A DNA stretch of 64,000 nt from Capitulum mitella (taxonomy: Eukaryota; Arthropoda; Thecostraca; Pollicipedomorpha; Pollicipedidae): assembly GCA_030062745.1 (NCBI GenBank), contig CP099844.1, positions 26,536,596 to 26,600,595 on the forward strand, written 5' to 3'. The translations under genes and the position numbers were made by a program. Shown here in pieces: positions 11,791-23,607 of this stretch. The first letter of the stretch is position 1. Every line of letters begins with the position of its first letter. Below the pieces are notes generated by a model. The model searched no databases. It saw only the letters and a program-made list of their open reading frames with translations, and had not been told where the DNA came from.

Positions 11791-13960
11791 CGCGTCCCCT
11801 GCTGTGTCTGCCGGACTGACGTTTCGCCCACTGCACCCCTGACCCTGCGCCGTGGCCGCAGAACTGGGCAGGGAGCCGACGCTGGTGCGGCAGTCCGGCG
11901 GCGCCCAGAAACGCCAGAGACTGACATCGGAAATATTTCGCGTTACGCCGGCCTGCGAGCCGATGGAGATTTGTCTTTCCAATACTGATTGGCACCAAGC
12001 TGAGTTCTGCAAACTCCGGTGACGTGGTCGTCCAGTTTGGGGAAATACAGGGATAGTTGCTATGCCTTAAAATGCCAACCTTGACGTTGTGTGAATGCTA
12101 CGGTCGTCTGCTATCAAGGAAGACATTTTCTAAACATGGAAGGTAGCTTACCTGCGTTAGTTGATTTTCTTTCGTCCTCCCATTGATGTAATTAAGTTCA
12201 GTTTTATGCAACGCTTGAAGAGGAGGCTGCTTGGGCCAGTAATGAATTCATTTCTTGAGCCCTAGTTATTACGCAGTATACTGGGTGATCGCGTGATTTT
12301 ATTCCAAAATCGTGCTGAGTACCGTAACCGTTAGCCATCTCGCAGGACATGCCAAGAGGCTAAATGATCCAGGCATGCTCGTGCGGAGAATAGTCAACGC
12401 GGTGCGATTTATAAAAACTTATTAGCCTGCCTAAATCGAATCATCTGCTTTCTTTTGGGATTCGCGGTATGAATTCCCTGAGTACTGGTTTCAAATCACG
12501 GTTGAGATTAAATGCTGTGACGTGAGGTTAAACAGAGGCAGAGGCAGGTCTGACAGGGTCTGCTGGTCCGTGAGATCTTGACGGACCGGACCTCCCGTGT
12601 TCTGATTTCCTGAATACTCTCCAAAGCGTTTCACAGGCTGGAATGCCGGCCTCTCGGGCATCGGACCGCGCATATTGTTTGCGACGCCGCATCGCTGGAA
12701 ACCTTCGTCACAGTGAATGTAGGACGGGCACTGTGTCTGCCTGCATCACGGTAAACTCTCAGGGAAGATATAAATGACAACAAAAACTTTGCAAGTCGTA
12801 TCAGCAGCCTGTGGATGATCAGCCCCAGTTTTGGCGCCGAACGTGTGCTCGATGTCGCCGAAACTGAAGGCAAACGGCCGATCAAATGCGCACCTGGCAC
12901 GATCTACCGAGAAACAGTTGCAGCTTTGCACCGGCGACTGAGTCACTGGTGCAGCTGAAGCTGGCAGCAGCGTGGGCGACGAGGGAATTCTTGGCAAAGC
13001 AACGAGCTGAGGCAATGCTTATAGTCGGACAGTTTTCGCTGCCTGCACTTCTGCTGTTTTTAACTTTCCTGACACGACCGGCACGGACTCAGTCCGTTCA
13101 ACAGAGAACATGACATTGTGCTGGGGACTGCAGATATGTTACCGCATGACAGCACGCTCTCAACCAGCGGCTACCAGTCCGAAATATCTCTTAAGCTATA
13201 AGAATCCCGACGGAAAATGCTTATGGGTATTATGAATTTGGAAACTGCAAGCTGAAAGCAATGTGAAGGGGCACTGCACACTTTGAAGTGTACATTAAGT
13301 AGAAATTGAACACCAACCGTTTTGTGGGCACATAAAATCAAAATGGGCCTAACCCTACGAGTTTTGGAAGTCGTCTTGTATCCATGCTTTAGGAGTCGCT
13401 CATTGCTAAAACCTCTTGTTTTTCCATACTATTTTATCGTCTTCTTTGTACGGAAAGGTTGATTTCTCCTGGAGAATTTCCTGGCATACATTTCCAACGG
13501 TTGGTTTTCCTTGATTTGCTGATAAACACCACTACAGGCCATCGCGCGACCACCATTGAGTCCTCACTGCTGAACACGGCATCGCAGACTACCGCGCTAC
13601 CGCCCAGACGACCCCGTGCCCCTCGGCCGCCCTCGACGGTGTCGGGAACGCCGGCCGGCCGGCAGCGCTGCGCTGCAGGTTGTGCAACAACCGAACCAGG
13701 CCGGCGGGTCGCGGCGGCGGCCGGCCGACCCGGCGCCCGGCTGACCGGCTTCGCTGGCCGGTGACGAGACGTCACGGTTCGGCGCCCCGCGCACTGTCTG
13801 GACGGAGGGGGGGGGGCTCCGTCTGGCGTGGGCAGGCGTCGGAACGGCTCTGTGAGAGGTTGGCGTGAGGTTGGTGAGAGGCGATACTAATCGGCAGGCA
13901 TACTAATAGAGCTGCCCCTGGAATTGCGGCAGACGGCTCGGTGTCATTGGCGGCCGACGA
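11791..13960. other. non-coding stretch
   Basis: Mostly ordinary composition, with a CpG-rich block at 13590-13800. Open frames on the minus strand around 12631-13015 have no ATG start and no recognised motif. Nothing supported. Confidence 0.45.
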
Positions 13961-13974
13961 CAGGTCCGAGAAGG

Positions 13975-14205
13975 CAGAGAACGCTGGGCTGAGTCCACAG
14001 AGACGGCAGAGAACGCTGGGCGGAGTGTGCAGAGGCGGCAGCCTCGGCAGAGTCGTTGATGGCCGTCTGAGGAGACGGCAGAGTCAGCAGAGGTGGCAGA
14101 GGGCAGCAGAGTGCAGCAGAGTGCAGCTGATCCGGCAGACTGGGGGCTGCAGTCGACAGAATCGGCGCAGTCGGCAGAGTCGGCGCAGTCCGCAGAGTGC
14201 CGTCG
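13975..14205. repeat. degenerate GGCAGAG repeat
   Basis: Repeated GGCAGAG, GCAGAGTC and GCAGAGAACGCTGGGC blocks with irregular spacing. Purine-rich on the plus strand. Likely a decayed tandem array. Confidence 0.6.
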
Positions 14206-14779
14206 GCGCGGACGCCGGAACGGCCGGCCGGCGGGCGCGTGGCCGGCCTCGGCCGCCGCCGGTTCGCTCCGGCCAGCTAACGGACGCCGCCTCTCGGCGC
14301 GCTGGGTCACACACGGCCGCTCCAATTCCGCCGTTCGGTCGCGGTCGCGCCGACCTCGGCGCGCGCCGCCGTCACCGTCACGTGGCGTGGATTCCGTGCC
14401 GGGTGAGCGGCCACGCCTCTGGCCGGCCGTGTCACGGGTGACCGCAGGGTCGACGAGGGGTCGGCGGGGGATCGGTCAGGGTCGGCGAGCCGCGCGTCAG
14501 CTGATGGCGCGAGTCCTCGGAGGAGTACCGGCAGTGCTCGGCGCTGGGGTGCCGTTTGCGGCTCCTGGTACCGTAAGCACGGCCGAATCGCAGGCCCAAG
14601 TCACGTGTGCCCTTGTGGCGGACGAAAGCGCCGTGAACGTTAGTCATGAGCTCATGGGCGTGGCAAGCATTGGTCCCGGACTCGAAGAATCTGGCGAGGG
14701 AGAGTGAAGTTATTGGATATGCAACAGCCTGGTGGGTACTTCTTCATAAGCGCAGTCATGACAGATTATTTATCCGTAA

Positions 14780-14822
14780 TGGTCTCTCTGTCTTTCTCTC
14801 TCTCTCACTCTTTCTCTCCCCC
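14780..14822. repeat. CT-rich microsatellite
   Basis: TCTCTCTGTCTTTCTCTCTC-like pyrimidine tract, ending in a C run. Confidence 0.8.
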
Positions 14823-15225
14823 ATCCCTGACTAGTGAGGTCTTCCGTGAGTCATCTGCGCCGGTCGATAGCTCCGATATCCCGACCGGCCGGCCTAGTTC
14901 CCATTCACGGTGGGCCTGGAGATGGGACGGGCCGGTGGCGCGCGCTCTGAGAGGTCACTGGAGCCGGCTGGGACCCGTCCGACCAGTGGCGTGTGTCACC
15001 GCAGCCCGGCGGCAGTTCGACGCCGAAACAGAACGTGGCCAAAACGCGTTTCAGCGAGACATTGAAGACTGACGGCAAGGAAGCGTCAGTTGTTGAGGAA
15101 CCGGGTGCATCGTTGTTGGCCACCCCACGACATCCAGGAAGGTGGAGAGACTCATGCGACAGCCCCTCTCCAACGTTCTTGAACCACTGATAGTACCCAG
15201 CAGGCTGTCGCCAGAAATCACGACC

Positions 15226-15262
15226 CGCCCCCGCACACACACACACGCATACACACCTACCT
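15226..15262. repeat. CA microsatellite
   Basis: A short imperfect (CA)n tract, CACACACACACACGCATACA, flanked by GC-rich sequence. Confidence 0.75.
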
Positions 15263-16593
15263 CGACACGGCGACCTTCCGCGGCGGCCGGGGCGGGCGGA
15301 AGATTGATAGCGTCGCCAGTGCCGGGGGCGGACAAGGTCGTCCCGGCGGCCACGTGCGCCGGGTCGTCCGGCTGCGGCGCAGCTCCTGAGCCGGCGTGGT
15401 GCCGCTCTTTTGTGTCGGCCCGCGGCCAGGCCCCGCCGCAGGGCTTCCTTTGTGACCGGTCTTAAACCGGAACGCCGTGGCCGAAATCTCAGTCCGATGC
15501 CTGCGCCGCAGGACTGGTGTAATAGCCAACGCCTTTCGAGATTTATTTGATAACTAAGTCTAGATCGTACTGGCTGCTGAGCAGAAGCAGCAAGTGCGTC
15601 AATGATGACAGTGTAGCCCGGGAAGAAGTGTTTGACCAAGAAACCCATTTTGTCGGGCAGTAAAACGATTTGATTCCGAACAGTTTGTGTGCCTATTGAG
15701 GATCGTACTAAAGGACGGTTCACAGCACACTGACCTCATTCGTTATCTGAACTTAGTCCCAGTTACGGACTGAAGGGACGGACTCGGCTGACACCGCTGA
15801 GGTTCAAGTGTCCCTCGCTTGGCTTAATACCGTGCGGTCGCCCCACCAAAGCCAAGGATCCCGTTATTCTCCGCCGCTGCGGTACCCCTCCCCCGGTGTG
15901 GGGCGCCATCTGCACAGGGAGGGGGACGGCTAATCGGACAGGGATCTCGGTAGGGACGACCGGTGGACAATGGCTTTAGCGACGGGTGCCAGATGCCGGT
16001 GAGGAGCAAGTACCGTTTGACCTGTGGGAAGGCCTGTATGATCGGTGGAATGCCGCGGAATGGGGAACTGGACAAATACCATGCGGTACGAAGTTCCGTT
16101 AGGCCTTGAAAACTACTTAAAAAATACATGATCTGCTTCATGGCGAGATCTTTTGCAGTGAGTTACGGCATTAAATTTAATGGCTGAGTCTTCGTAGAAA
16201 AATACATTTTGACGTTCATCAACAGTAATTCTACATAATGTATGATCCTTACCACCATCCTCTTGGCGCCCGCGAACGTTTCCAACACTGAAGCCGACTG
16301 CGGAAGCGAACAGTGCACAGGAATGAAGACCCTGCTCCTGTCGTTCCTCAGCTCGCTCCTGGACCAGACAAGATGGCGGCCGAGACCTAACCGCGCATCA
16401 GCTGAGTCGCCCGGGGGGTTTTTGTGCGATTATTTCCGTGGCTTCCATCTGTCAAGCGCAGGTACCCACGGAATCCGCGCGTTTTTGCTGACGGCTGGTT
16501 TCTGTGAGACGTTGATGTAGTACTTGGTTGAAATGGCGGAGGAATCTGATTTCCGCACCGTTGTAACAACAAAATGAAGACCCTTTGAATGCC

Positions 16594-18084
16594 ATGTCAT
16601 GCAGCAAGTCTGCTTGTCCTTGGTCCCGTGTTTATAAATATTTCCTGCAGTTTGCACGTCACGATCCTGACGGCTGGAGTGTTTTGTGTTTCATCACAAA
16701 GATGACCATTGTTTTCTGGAGTTGGGAAACTGTTCCCACCACAGCTTCTTCTTTTCTACCCATTTGCTTTAGACCAGCCTTGTCACGTTCTCGCCGTGCA
16801 TCACAGCGTGCTCTGGCGAGCTTCCGTTCTGCTGCGGCGGCTGCAGCCGCTCGAAGTTTTGTCCGCGAGCGGCTGCTCAGCGGACCGGACCGTGTCCGTC
16901 GAACCGCAGACGACGCGGTCGACGGCGGCTCCCAGATGAGGCGGCACCGTCCGCCATCTTTATCGGCACTCCCGACAACCCGGCCGGCGAAGACTGCCAC
17001 GCCGCCGCCCTCACCAACCGCTAGCACCAGAAGAAACCCCAACGCAGCGGCGGTCGCTAGCACCGGGGACGTCAACGCACGGCGTCCGGCGGGCTGCTCG
17101 GTTTCGCCGCCTTCTCCCCGGCGCCGACAGCCGCCGCCTCGACAGACGCGAGCGGCAGCGGCGCGCCGGTCGCGGGAAATCGCGCCACATCTGTCGCAGA
17201 AAGGAAAAGTGGCCGGCGGCGTGGCCGCGGCGCATCTGCGCGCCTCCCGGAGGTGGAAAGTCGCGGCGGACGGCTCTCGGCCCGCCGTGCGGCGCCGATC
17301 AAACGAACGGCTTGTTTACAGCCGACTCGAACAGCCGAGCCGGTTTGCGTCATTTCCGCCGCCGGGCGACAAACTGCGGGGCAAGGTCGTAGGGTCACGG
17401 GGCGGCCGGAAGCGACCGGCACGCGACCGGAGGCGCCGCCGGCTGGACGCCGAGCACCCCCTCCCCCGCCCCCGCAGCAGAATTTCGGCACGGTGGCTGC
17501 GCACTGCGTACAACGACCTTGCGGCGAGGCGATGGGAAGAAATCCTCGATTTATTATCGATTAAGCTGCGTTTTCGAGCAGCGCTGGGAACCGGCCGGCG
17601 AGCCATTACTCGTGTGATTTACTGTTTTTCAATACTGGCGACGGCCGCTGTCTCATCGCGACACTGCCTCGCGCCAGCATCGAGGGGCTTTGGAGGAAGG
17701 CACGCACAAGCTCCTCTTTCTACACCTCAGTTTTTTTTGCAAACGTTGGTCTCGACCACCCCAGACTTGGTGCCCAAGGCAGGTCGGTTTCAGCTTTTGT
17801 TTCCACGATATCTGGTGAAGGGAACATTTTGTGCTCCTGTTTACCCCTCTGTCCTCCTGTTCTGTCCCTCTGCCTCCCTTCGTTCCGACGCAATCCCTCA
17901 TTTTCCGTCAGCTGGCCGGCCGGCCCAGCGTCTCTGTCGCGTGAGCTGTCGACGTCTGCGGCCGGCGGCGGCCGCTCGGCCGCCGGAGCGGGCAGCCGTG
18001 ACCGCCGCTACCTTCCCTCGCCGCGGCCGGCGTGACCGTCTGGCCTCGTCGGCTGCCACATCACGAGGCCGACAGGGCACCTGA
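16594..18084 (+). other. 497-codon open frame, coding status unproven
   Basis: The longest open frame outside the named genes. From the ATG at 16594 it reads through to a stop at 18084. Most of it is Arg/Ala/Pro-rich, as expected from CpG-rich DNA, but 17600-17900 has ordinary composition and still lacks stops. I see no domain, no repeat of codon bias like that in the 22-28 kb gene, and no poly(A) signal close behind. An upstream exon of the 22-kb gene could in principle lie here. I think a chance frame is more likely. Confidence 0.12.
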
Positions 18085-18426
18085 CAGACGGTCGGTCAGC
18101 CCGACCATCGGTCCGTCAGACCCAGCGCGCTACGTCCACGTCGTTGCTTTCTTGAGGAAATATGTGTTGACGGTGACGGCATTTGAGCGCCCTTTTGACA
18201 ATCGCGATCGGACAGATGGCTTACGTGTTAACCGCAAAGCAGCCGGAAATTCTTGTTGATCAGTGCATTTAGGATTTAAAAGTCCAGAGGTTCAGTGCAC
18301 ATTGCATTGAGCCTGGTAGATCGGTCGTTGTTTTTTCTCGGTGAAAATGGTGGCCATGTTATTGAGAGCCGTCGAACCAGTTCATTTATCAGACCCGTTC
18401 CAGCCATAGCGGCTTAGCAGGTAGCC

Positions 18427-18495
18427 GGCGAGGAGACGCTAATGAGCTCGGCGAGGAGACGCTGATGAGCTCGGCGAGGAGACGCTGATGAGCCT
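18427..18495. repeat. 23-nt triplication
   Basis: Three head-to-tail copies of a 23-nt unit beginning GGCGAGGAGACGCT and ending ATGAGCTC, differing at only a few bases. Recent local triplication. Confidence 0.9.
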
Positions 18496-20580
18496 GTCAG
18501 ACTGGCGCCTCGGGATGCTCAGCCCCACCCAGCCCGGCCCAGCCTATTGTATGTGTCAATCGGCCCGCTGCCCGAGGCTGAGTGGGCGCGTGAACCAGGC
18601 GCCGCCTGCGGCTGGCCTGTTGGTACCGCGCGGGCGTGGGCGGGGGCCAGCACGGCCCGCCCCCGTGACCTGCTTCGGCGCCAGGGTCGGCCGCCGGCGC
18701 CGCAAGGCCGCCGCGCGCGATCGGCGGCGGCGTTCGATTGTTTGGAGAGATAACGCGAAACAATGACGCCATCATCCGCGGGGAATATTGTCTGGGCGTA
18801 CGTCATTGGCCTACTCATCTGGAAACCGGGTGGTTGGGCAAAACTAGGCTGTTGCCTGCCGGACCTGGTCTAACGGCGATCGCCCGTTTGTTTAGTCTGA
18901 CGTTACCTCGGGCCGTATGCGAGACCGCGGCCTCCACGGCGAGCCCGCTCCCGGCAGCCGACCCCGTCACGCTGCACCTGAGCGGCTCGGTCCCGGTGAC
19001 GGATAGCCTGCCGCGGTTTTCATATCCGTCCGTCTTTTTGTGACGTTTTTTGACGCTACGCGTTTTTGCGGCGTTGTTATTGATGGTACCTTGTTGGCCG
19101 GATGGCAGATAATTTCTTGGAACGGTTCTTCGGTGAGGCTGGAGGAAATTGGCTCGTTGAAACGCCTGGATTGGCTTTTTCAGTCATAATTCGAGATGTA
19201 ACTCGCGATGGCACAAGGAAGAGGACAAAAAGTTTAATACGAGAGCGGTCGGACCATTTTGAATTCCGTGTGATTAGGGTGTATCCTTTGCAAAGCAACG
19301 CTTAGGAAAATGTGTGTTAGAATATCTGCCGTCTCTGAGCGGTGACGTCCTTCATCTTGTGTTCTGATCTGCGGCACCAGGCCGTCTCGTAAAAAGAATA
19401 AAAAGGGCTGCACGAAAAGCATCAAACTCATTCTATTTTCCAGCCCGGATACATTCTCTCACTAATGGCATCCCTGGGTCTCATTACCAGGTAACGCGTT
19501 GTTTTACAACGCACTTCGAATTAATTGCATCGCGTCGTGACTTGTCTCGGACATCTGGTGCGCCGGCTCACACCTCATCTGCATTTGGCGCGGACGACAG
19601 TGCCTGGGCGCGGTGAGCCGCATTGGACACGGCCTGCTTGGTCAGGCCGTCAGCTGGTCTGGCCGGCGCGGGGCGGCCCAGTCACGCCCCAGCGGCCCCA
19701 GGCGCTGGGTCACCCGGCCAGGCCCCACCTCTGCCGTCTCATCAGGGGCAGCCTCCGTCGAGGCCGGCTCTGTAATACACGTTTAGCCCGTTGGCGAGAG
19801 CAGCTGAGGGCAATTCGGATTTAAACGAGAATGGATAATGCGACTGCGGATCTCTCACCGCGGTGCGCTTACATGGGCGAATGCGGCTTTACGTCGGATT
19901 AATAGGTGGTCTATTTATGATCTTCGGCTTTCCCATCTTTAACTGTCGGACATTATATGTACTCTGTATGTTATATATACTCTTGAAAGTCTTTGCCGAC
20001 AGCATCAGTATTACGTGTGCGAGACTGGACTCTTTCGATTATGCCTCTTCATGCCGTCCCACTTACGGTGAGCTTATTTTTAGCAGCCTTGACCTACCGC
20101 AGATTTTAACGAAATCCTCTCCTGAACGGATAATCCTTTTTCGGGAGAGGATTTCAGCTGGCGCGTGATTGGAATTTTCCGAACGGCTTACGGCGATTTA
20201 CATGGAACAGTAAATGCGACTCTGAGTCGACCGCTCGTTTCATCCGGATTTCAGCCGCCAATGTTAAGAGGGACAACTCTCTCCTCTCCCCCTCCCCCGG
20301 ACCGCCGGGCCCCGTAAACAAATGACGGCGATCAGCCGTGTTCCCGCGGAGAAACGCCCGCGCCTCCTCGCGCCGTTGGCGCCGCCCGGCGGCCGACGGC
20401 CGCGGAGAAACGGCGCGAGCGGCGCGCGCGCGGCGCAGATGGCGCGCCGCCGGTCCCGTTCGGCTGACCGGCGCCGTGGGCCGGAGACGGCGCCCGGACG
20501 GCGCGGCTGGCGGAGCGGGGCCTCCGCCCGGGGCCGGCCCCGGTTGCTCTCAGGTCAGCCGGCAGCCCAGCGCGGGACGC
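18496..20580. other. non-coding stretch
   Basis: CpG-rich at 18580-18740 and 20280-20560, ordinary between. A 67-codon ATG frame at 19102-19305 and an ATG frame opening at 20322, followed by a GT dinucleotide in donor-like context near 20554, were considered as first exons of the 22-kb gene. Each would leave phase 1, whereas the exon at 22128 needs phase 2, so neither joins it directly. Confidence 0.4.
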
Positions 20581-20985
20581 GGTGACGGCAGCGTGGCCCG
20601 GCGACGGAGTGGCGGGGAGTGTCAGAGTGGTGCCGGAGGTGTGACAGACTGGTATGGAGTGTGGGTCGGAGGGGCGCTCGATGTGCGGAGGGAATGGCAT
20701 TGGGCATAGGCACGAGTGGTGTTGAATGTGGCTCAGAATAGTGCGGAGTGTGGGCAGGAACGATGTGGAGCAGGGGCAAGAATGGCACGGGCACGACTGC
20801 AGGAGTGATGTGGATTGTGGCTCAGAGTGATGCAGAGTGTGGGCAGAGGCGGTATGGGGCGTGCGCTGGAGTGGTGGGGAGTACGGGTCAAAGTAGTGCG
20901 AGTGTGAGCAGGAACAGACGCCACGTCTCCGCTCGCGCCAGCGCGCAGGTCAGGCGTGGCGGGGCCGACTTCATACCTTAGCATG
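20581..20985. repeat. degenerate G-rich tandem repeat
   Basis: Recurrent GTGTGGGCAGGA, GTGATGTGGA, GGAGTGTGGG and GAGTGGTG blocks give a strongly G-rich plus strand over about 400 bases. Period is unclear (roughly 30-60 nt). Candidate G-quadruplex-prone region. Confidence 0.55.
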
Positions 20986-22127
20986 CAGGTCAGGTCACGA
21001 GGCTGTTTCGGTTGGATGCTCGTCAGTGCGCACGTCGGGAGGTGTTCTTCCTGCAGTCGGATCTCCGATGCAGGAGGTGGTCAGCTGGCTGGCTGAGAGT
21101 GGTAAGATGATCCCGTCCGTGCAGCAGTATTATGGGTAGAAGCAAGCCTGTGCCAGTGCGTGGCTGGAAGCAACCATGGCGGGGGTTGATCGAACGGGAA
21201 TGAGAGCAGCAGCTGTCTGCAAGCTCAGGAAAAGATGGCGTTGGCACTACGACGTTGAGTGGAAACAGTTTGCAATGACTGTTGGGTTTGGTCTTTCTCC
21301 ACTCATGCTGACCAAACACGGAAGTGTAGACCAGATGAGAGGGTTGACGAGCGTGAGCTGCTTTGGAAAGGAAACGCCAGCTTCCCTGGCTCAGCTTTCT
21401 GGTACGGAGAGCAGGGGTCGGGTACTAGAGCTGTCACAGCATTGCCCTGTTTGATTGGTCAGTCCACGCATGGTAAAACAGGGAATTTGTTCACAACGTA
21501 CAATTTGTCTCCGTGGTATGTGAAGCTTTCTATGGTGCATTTGTCGTCAGCCATTGAGACGAGCGCAAAGATGCTTAGGGTACCTGACCTAGAAGAACCT
21601 ATTTAAAACTCTTCTCGGTCACATCTGCGATCCGGTGTTTACTTTCAGGAAATCATGTTGTTAGAGTCGATGGTCGATGTACTTTATGACCGCAGGTCGT
21701 GCGGGGCGCGACATGCAGAATACTTAAATGCCCCTTTGGCTCAATACATATCACTATGTCGGCCGTAATCCGCAATGTTTCGGTGGCCCACCTGATAATG
21801 ATCAGGCAGCGTGTTTAGTCAGCCTTGGGGAGGCACTAGGTAGGCGTGTCAGTCTATGTCCATGTGGTCCAGTTATGACGCATACCGAACATGAACAGTG
21901 ATATGGAAAGAACAGGCCAATCTGTTCATGGCACGTACATGAAGATAACTTATTTGTTTTGACGTGACGTATCAGTTAATCAATCTCAACTGCACATTTC
22001 TACATATCATACTTGTCATTAACTGGTATTGGAAGACGTGTACCATTAAGCCATTTTGACTGATCCGTTTGTGCATCTCTTTTTTTCCTGTTTGCCGTCG
22101 CTAATTGCTGTACTCTGCTCTCCTCAG

Positions 22128-23607
22128 CTCCGACGTGGAGTCTTCGCTGGCAGTTCTCGACCGCGTGCTCTCCGAGTTCGACGACATCGAAACCGACAGC
22201 TACTTCGACGGCGACGGCGAGTCGCACGTGCGCGCCTTCGACATGGACGAGGACACGCTGCCGTCGCGGCGCTCCTCGCACGGCGGCTCCACGCTGGGGC
22301 CGCGCGCGCCGGCGCCGACGCCGCCAGCCGGCGGTGCGCCGCCGCCGCCCGTTGACCGGTCGACCAAGCCGCGCGCCGGCAGCGGCGCCGGCACGCCGGC
22401 CGCCAGCTGGCGCTCCAGCCGCAGCGGCGCCGACGGTACGACCCGCTCGTCGGCCAGCCAGCGTGCCGAGGCACCGCCGGCGGCGCCAGCGTCCCCGTCG
22501 CCGCCCGGCCGGCGCGGCAGCTCGCGCGTCAACGGGCTGGTGCGCAGCTTCGAGGCGCCGCGGGACGGCCGCGAGGCGTCGCCGCCGCAGCCGGCGGCCG
22601 TGGCGCGCGCGCAGAGCTCCGTGCAGAAGGCGCGCGCCGCCGAGGCGCGGCCGCGGCGCTCGCAGTCGGAGACGCGCTTCGGCGACTCGGTGGCGGCGCG
22701 CCGGTCGCCGCCGAAGACGACGCGGCCCATCGGGCCGCCGCCGTCCACGCGGCCGCCGCCGCCGCCGCCGCCCAGTCAGGAGCCGGTGCCGCCGCCGCCG
22801 TCGCAGACGCAGACGCGGCTGCCGGGCGCGGCGCCGCCCAGGGACGGCGGCCGCGGCGACCGACGCGGACGCAGCCGGCAGCGCGTGCCACCGGGCGAGG
22901 CAGAGGCCGCGCCGCCGCCGCCGCCCGTTGACGACCGGCCCGAGCTGCCGCCGCTGCCGACGAAGGCGGCGCTGCGCCAGCGCTCGTCGCCGCACATCAG
23001 CTACCTGCCGCCGGGCGACCCGCGGCGGCGCAGTCTGCCGGCGCGCGAGGCGCTCAGCGGCGCCGGCGACGCCGGCGTCGCCATCGACTCCAAGATCAAG
23101 CGGCTCTCGCTCAACTTCGAGCCGCACGGCCCCGTCCGTCTGCCAAGCCGGCCAGCGCGCGACGAGCGGGCCCGCGCCGACCAGCGGCCGCCGCCGACCG
23201 TCGCCGACGTCGACGAGCCGGAGCGCTCGCCGTCGCCGCCGGGCACGGCGCGCTCGGCCGGCCCGGCGCAGCGGCCGCCGGAGCCGGCCCCCGTCCGGCG
23301 GCTCGCTGCCGCTGCGGCGGCCGGCGCCGCCCAGCCCGCCGGCGGCTGACCCGCCCGGCGAGGCGGCGCCGCCGGCCGGGCCGGCCCGGGCCCGGCAGCA
23401 GAAGAGCCCGCCGGGGCGCGCCGAGGAGGTCGCGACGGCGCCGCCGACCGAGGAGCAGAAGCCGTCTCTACCAGCTAAGCAGCACTCAGCGCGGAACAGA
23501 GATGAGCGGAGACCGCCGGCGCGCCGGAAGCGGGACCGGAAGCGGAAGCCGGACGAGCCGCCGCCGCCGGAGGAGGCCCAGAAGCAGATCTCCCTGCTCC
23601 TCAGCCG
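22128..23607 (+). CDS. internal exon A of the scaffold-like gene
   Basis: The acceptor is TGCTCTCCTCAG at 22116-22127 after a T/C-rich tract. One leading base completes a codon from an unseen upstream exon. The frame opens with SDVESSLAVLDRVLSEFDDI, then becomes Ser/Pro/Arg-rich with PPPPPPP and PPPP blocks. Near the five-C run at 23288-23292 the protein-like reading moves from one frame to the next: the first frame meets TGA at 23347, while the second continues to EEAQKQISLLLS and a donor CCG|GTGGGT. The phase leaving this second frame (2) fits exon B. The exon is also open over its full length on the minus strand, which reflects codon bias. Confidence 0.78.

Noticed and set aside
12631..13015. 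Two overlapping minus-strand frames with Cys-containing peptides
   Set aside because: Neither begins with ATG, no acceptor or donor fits, and no domain is recognised.
19102..19305. ATG frame MADNFLERFFGEAGG... as first exon of the scaffold-like gene
   Set aside because: A donor at TTCG|GTGAGG would leave phase 1, while the exon at 22128 needs phase 2; no intermediate exon found.
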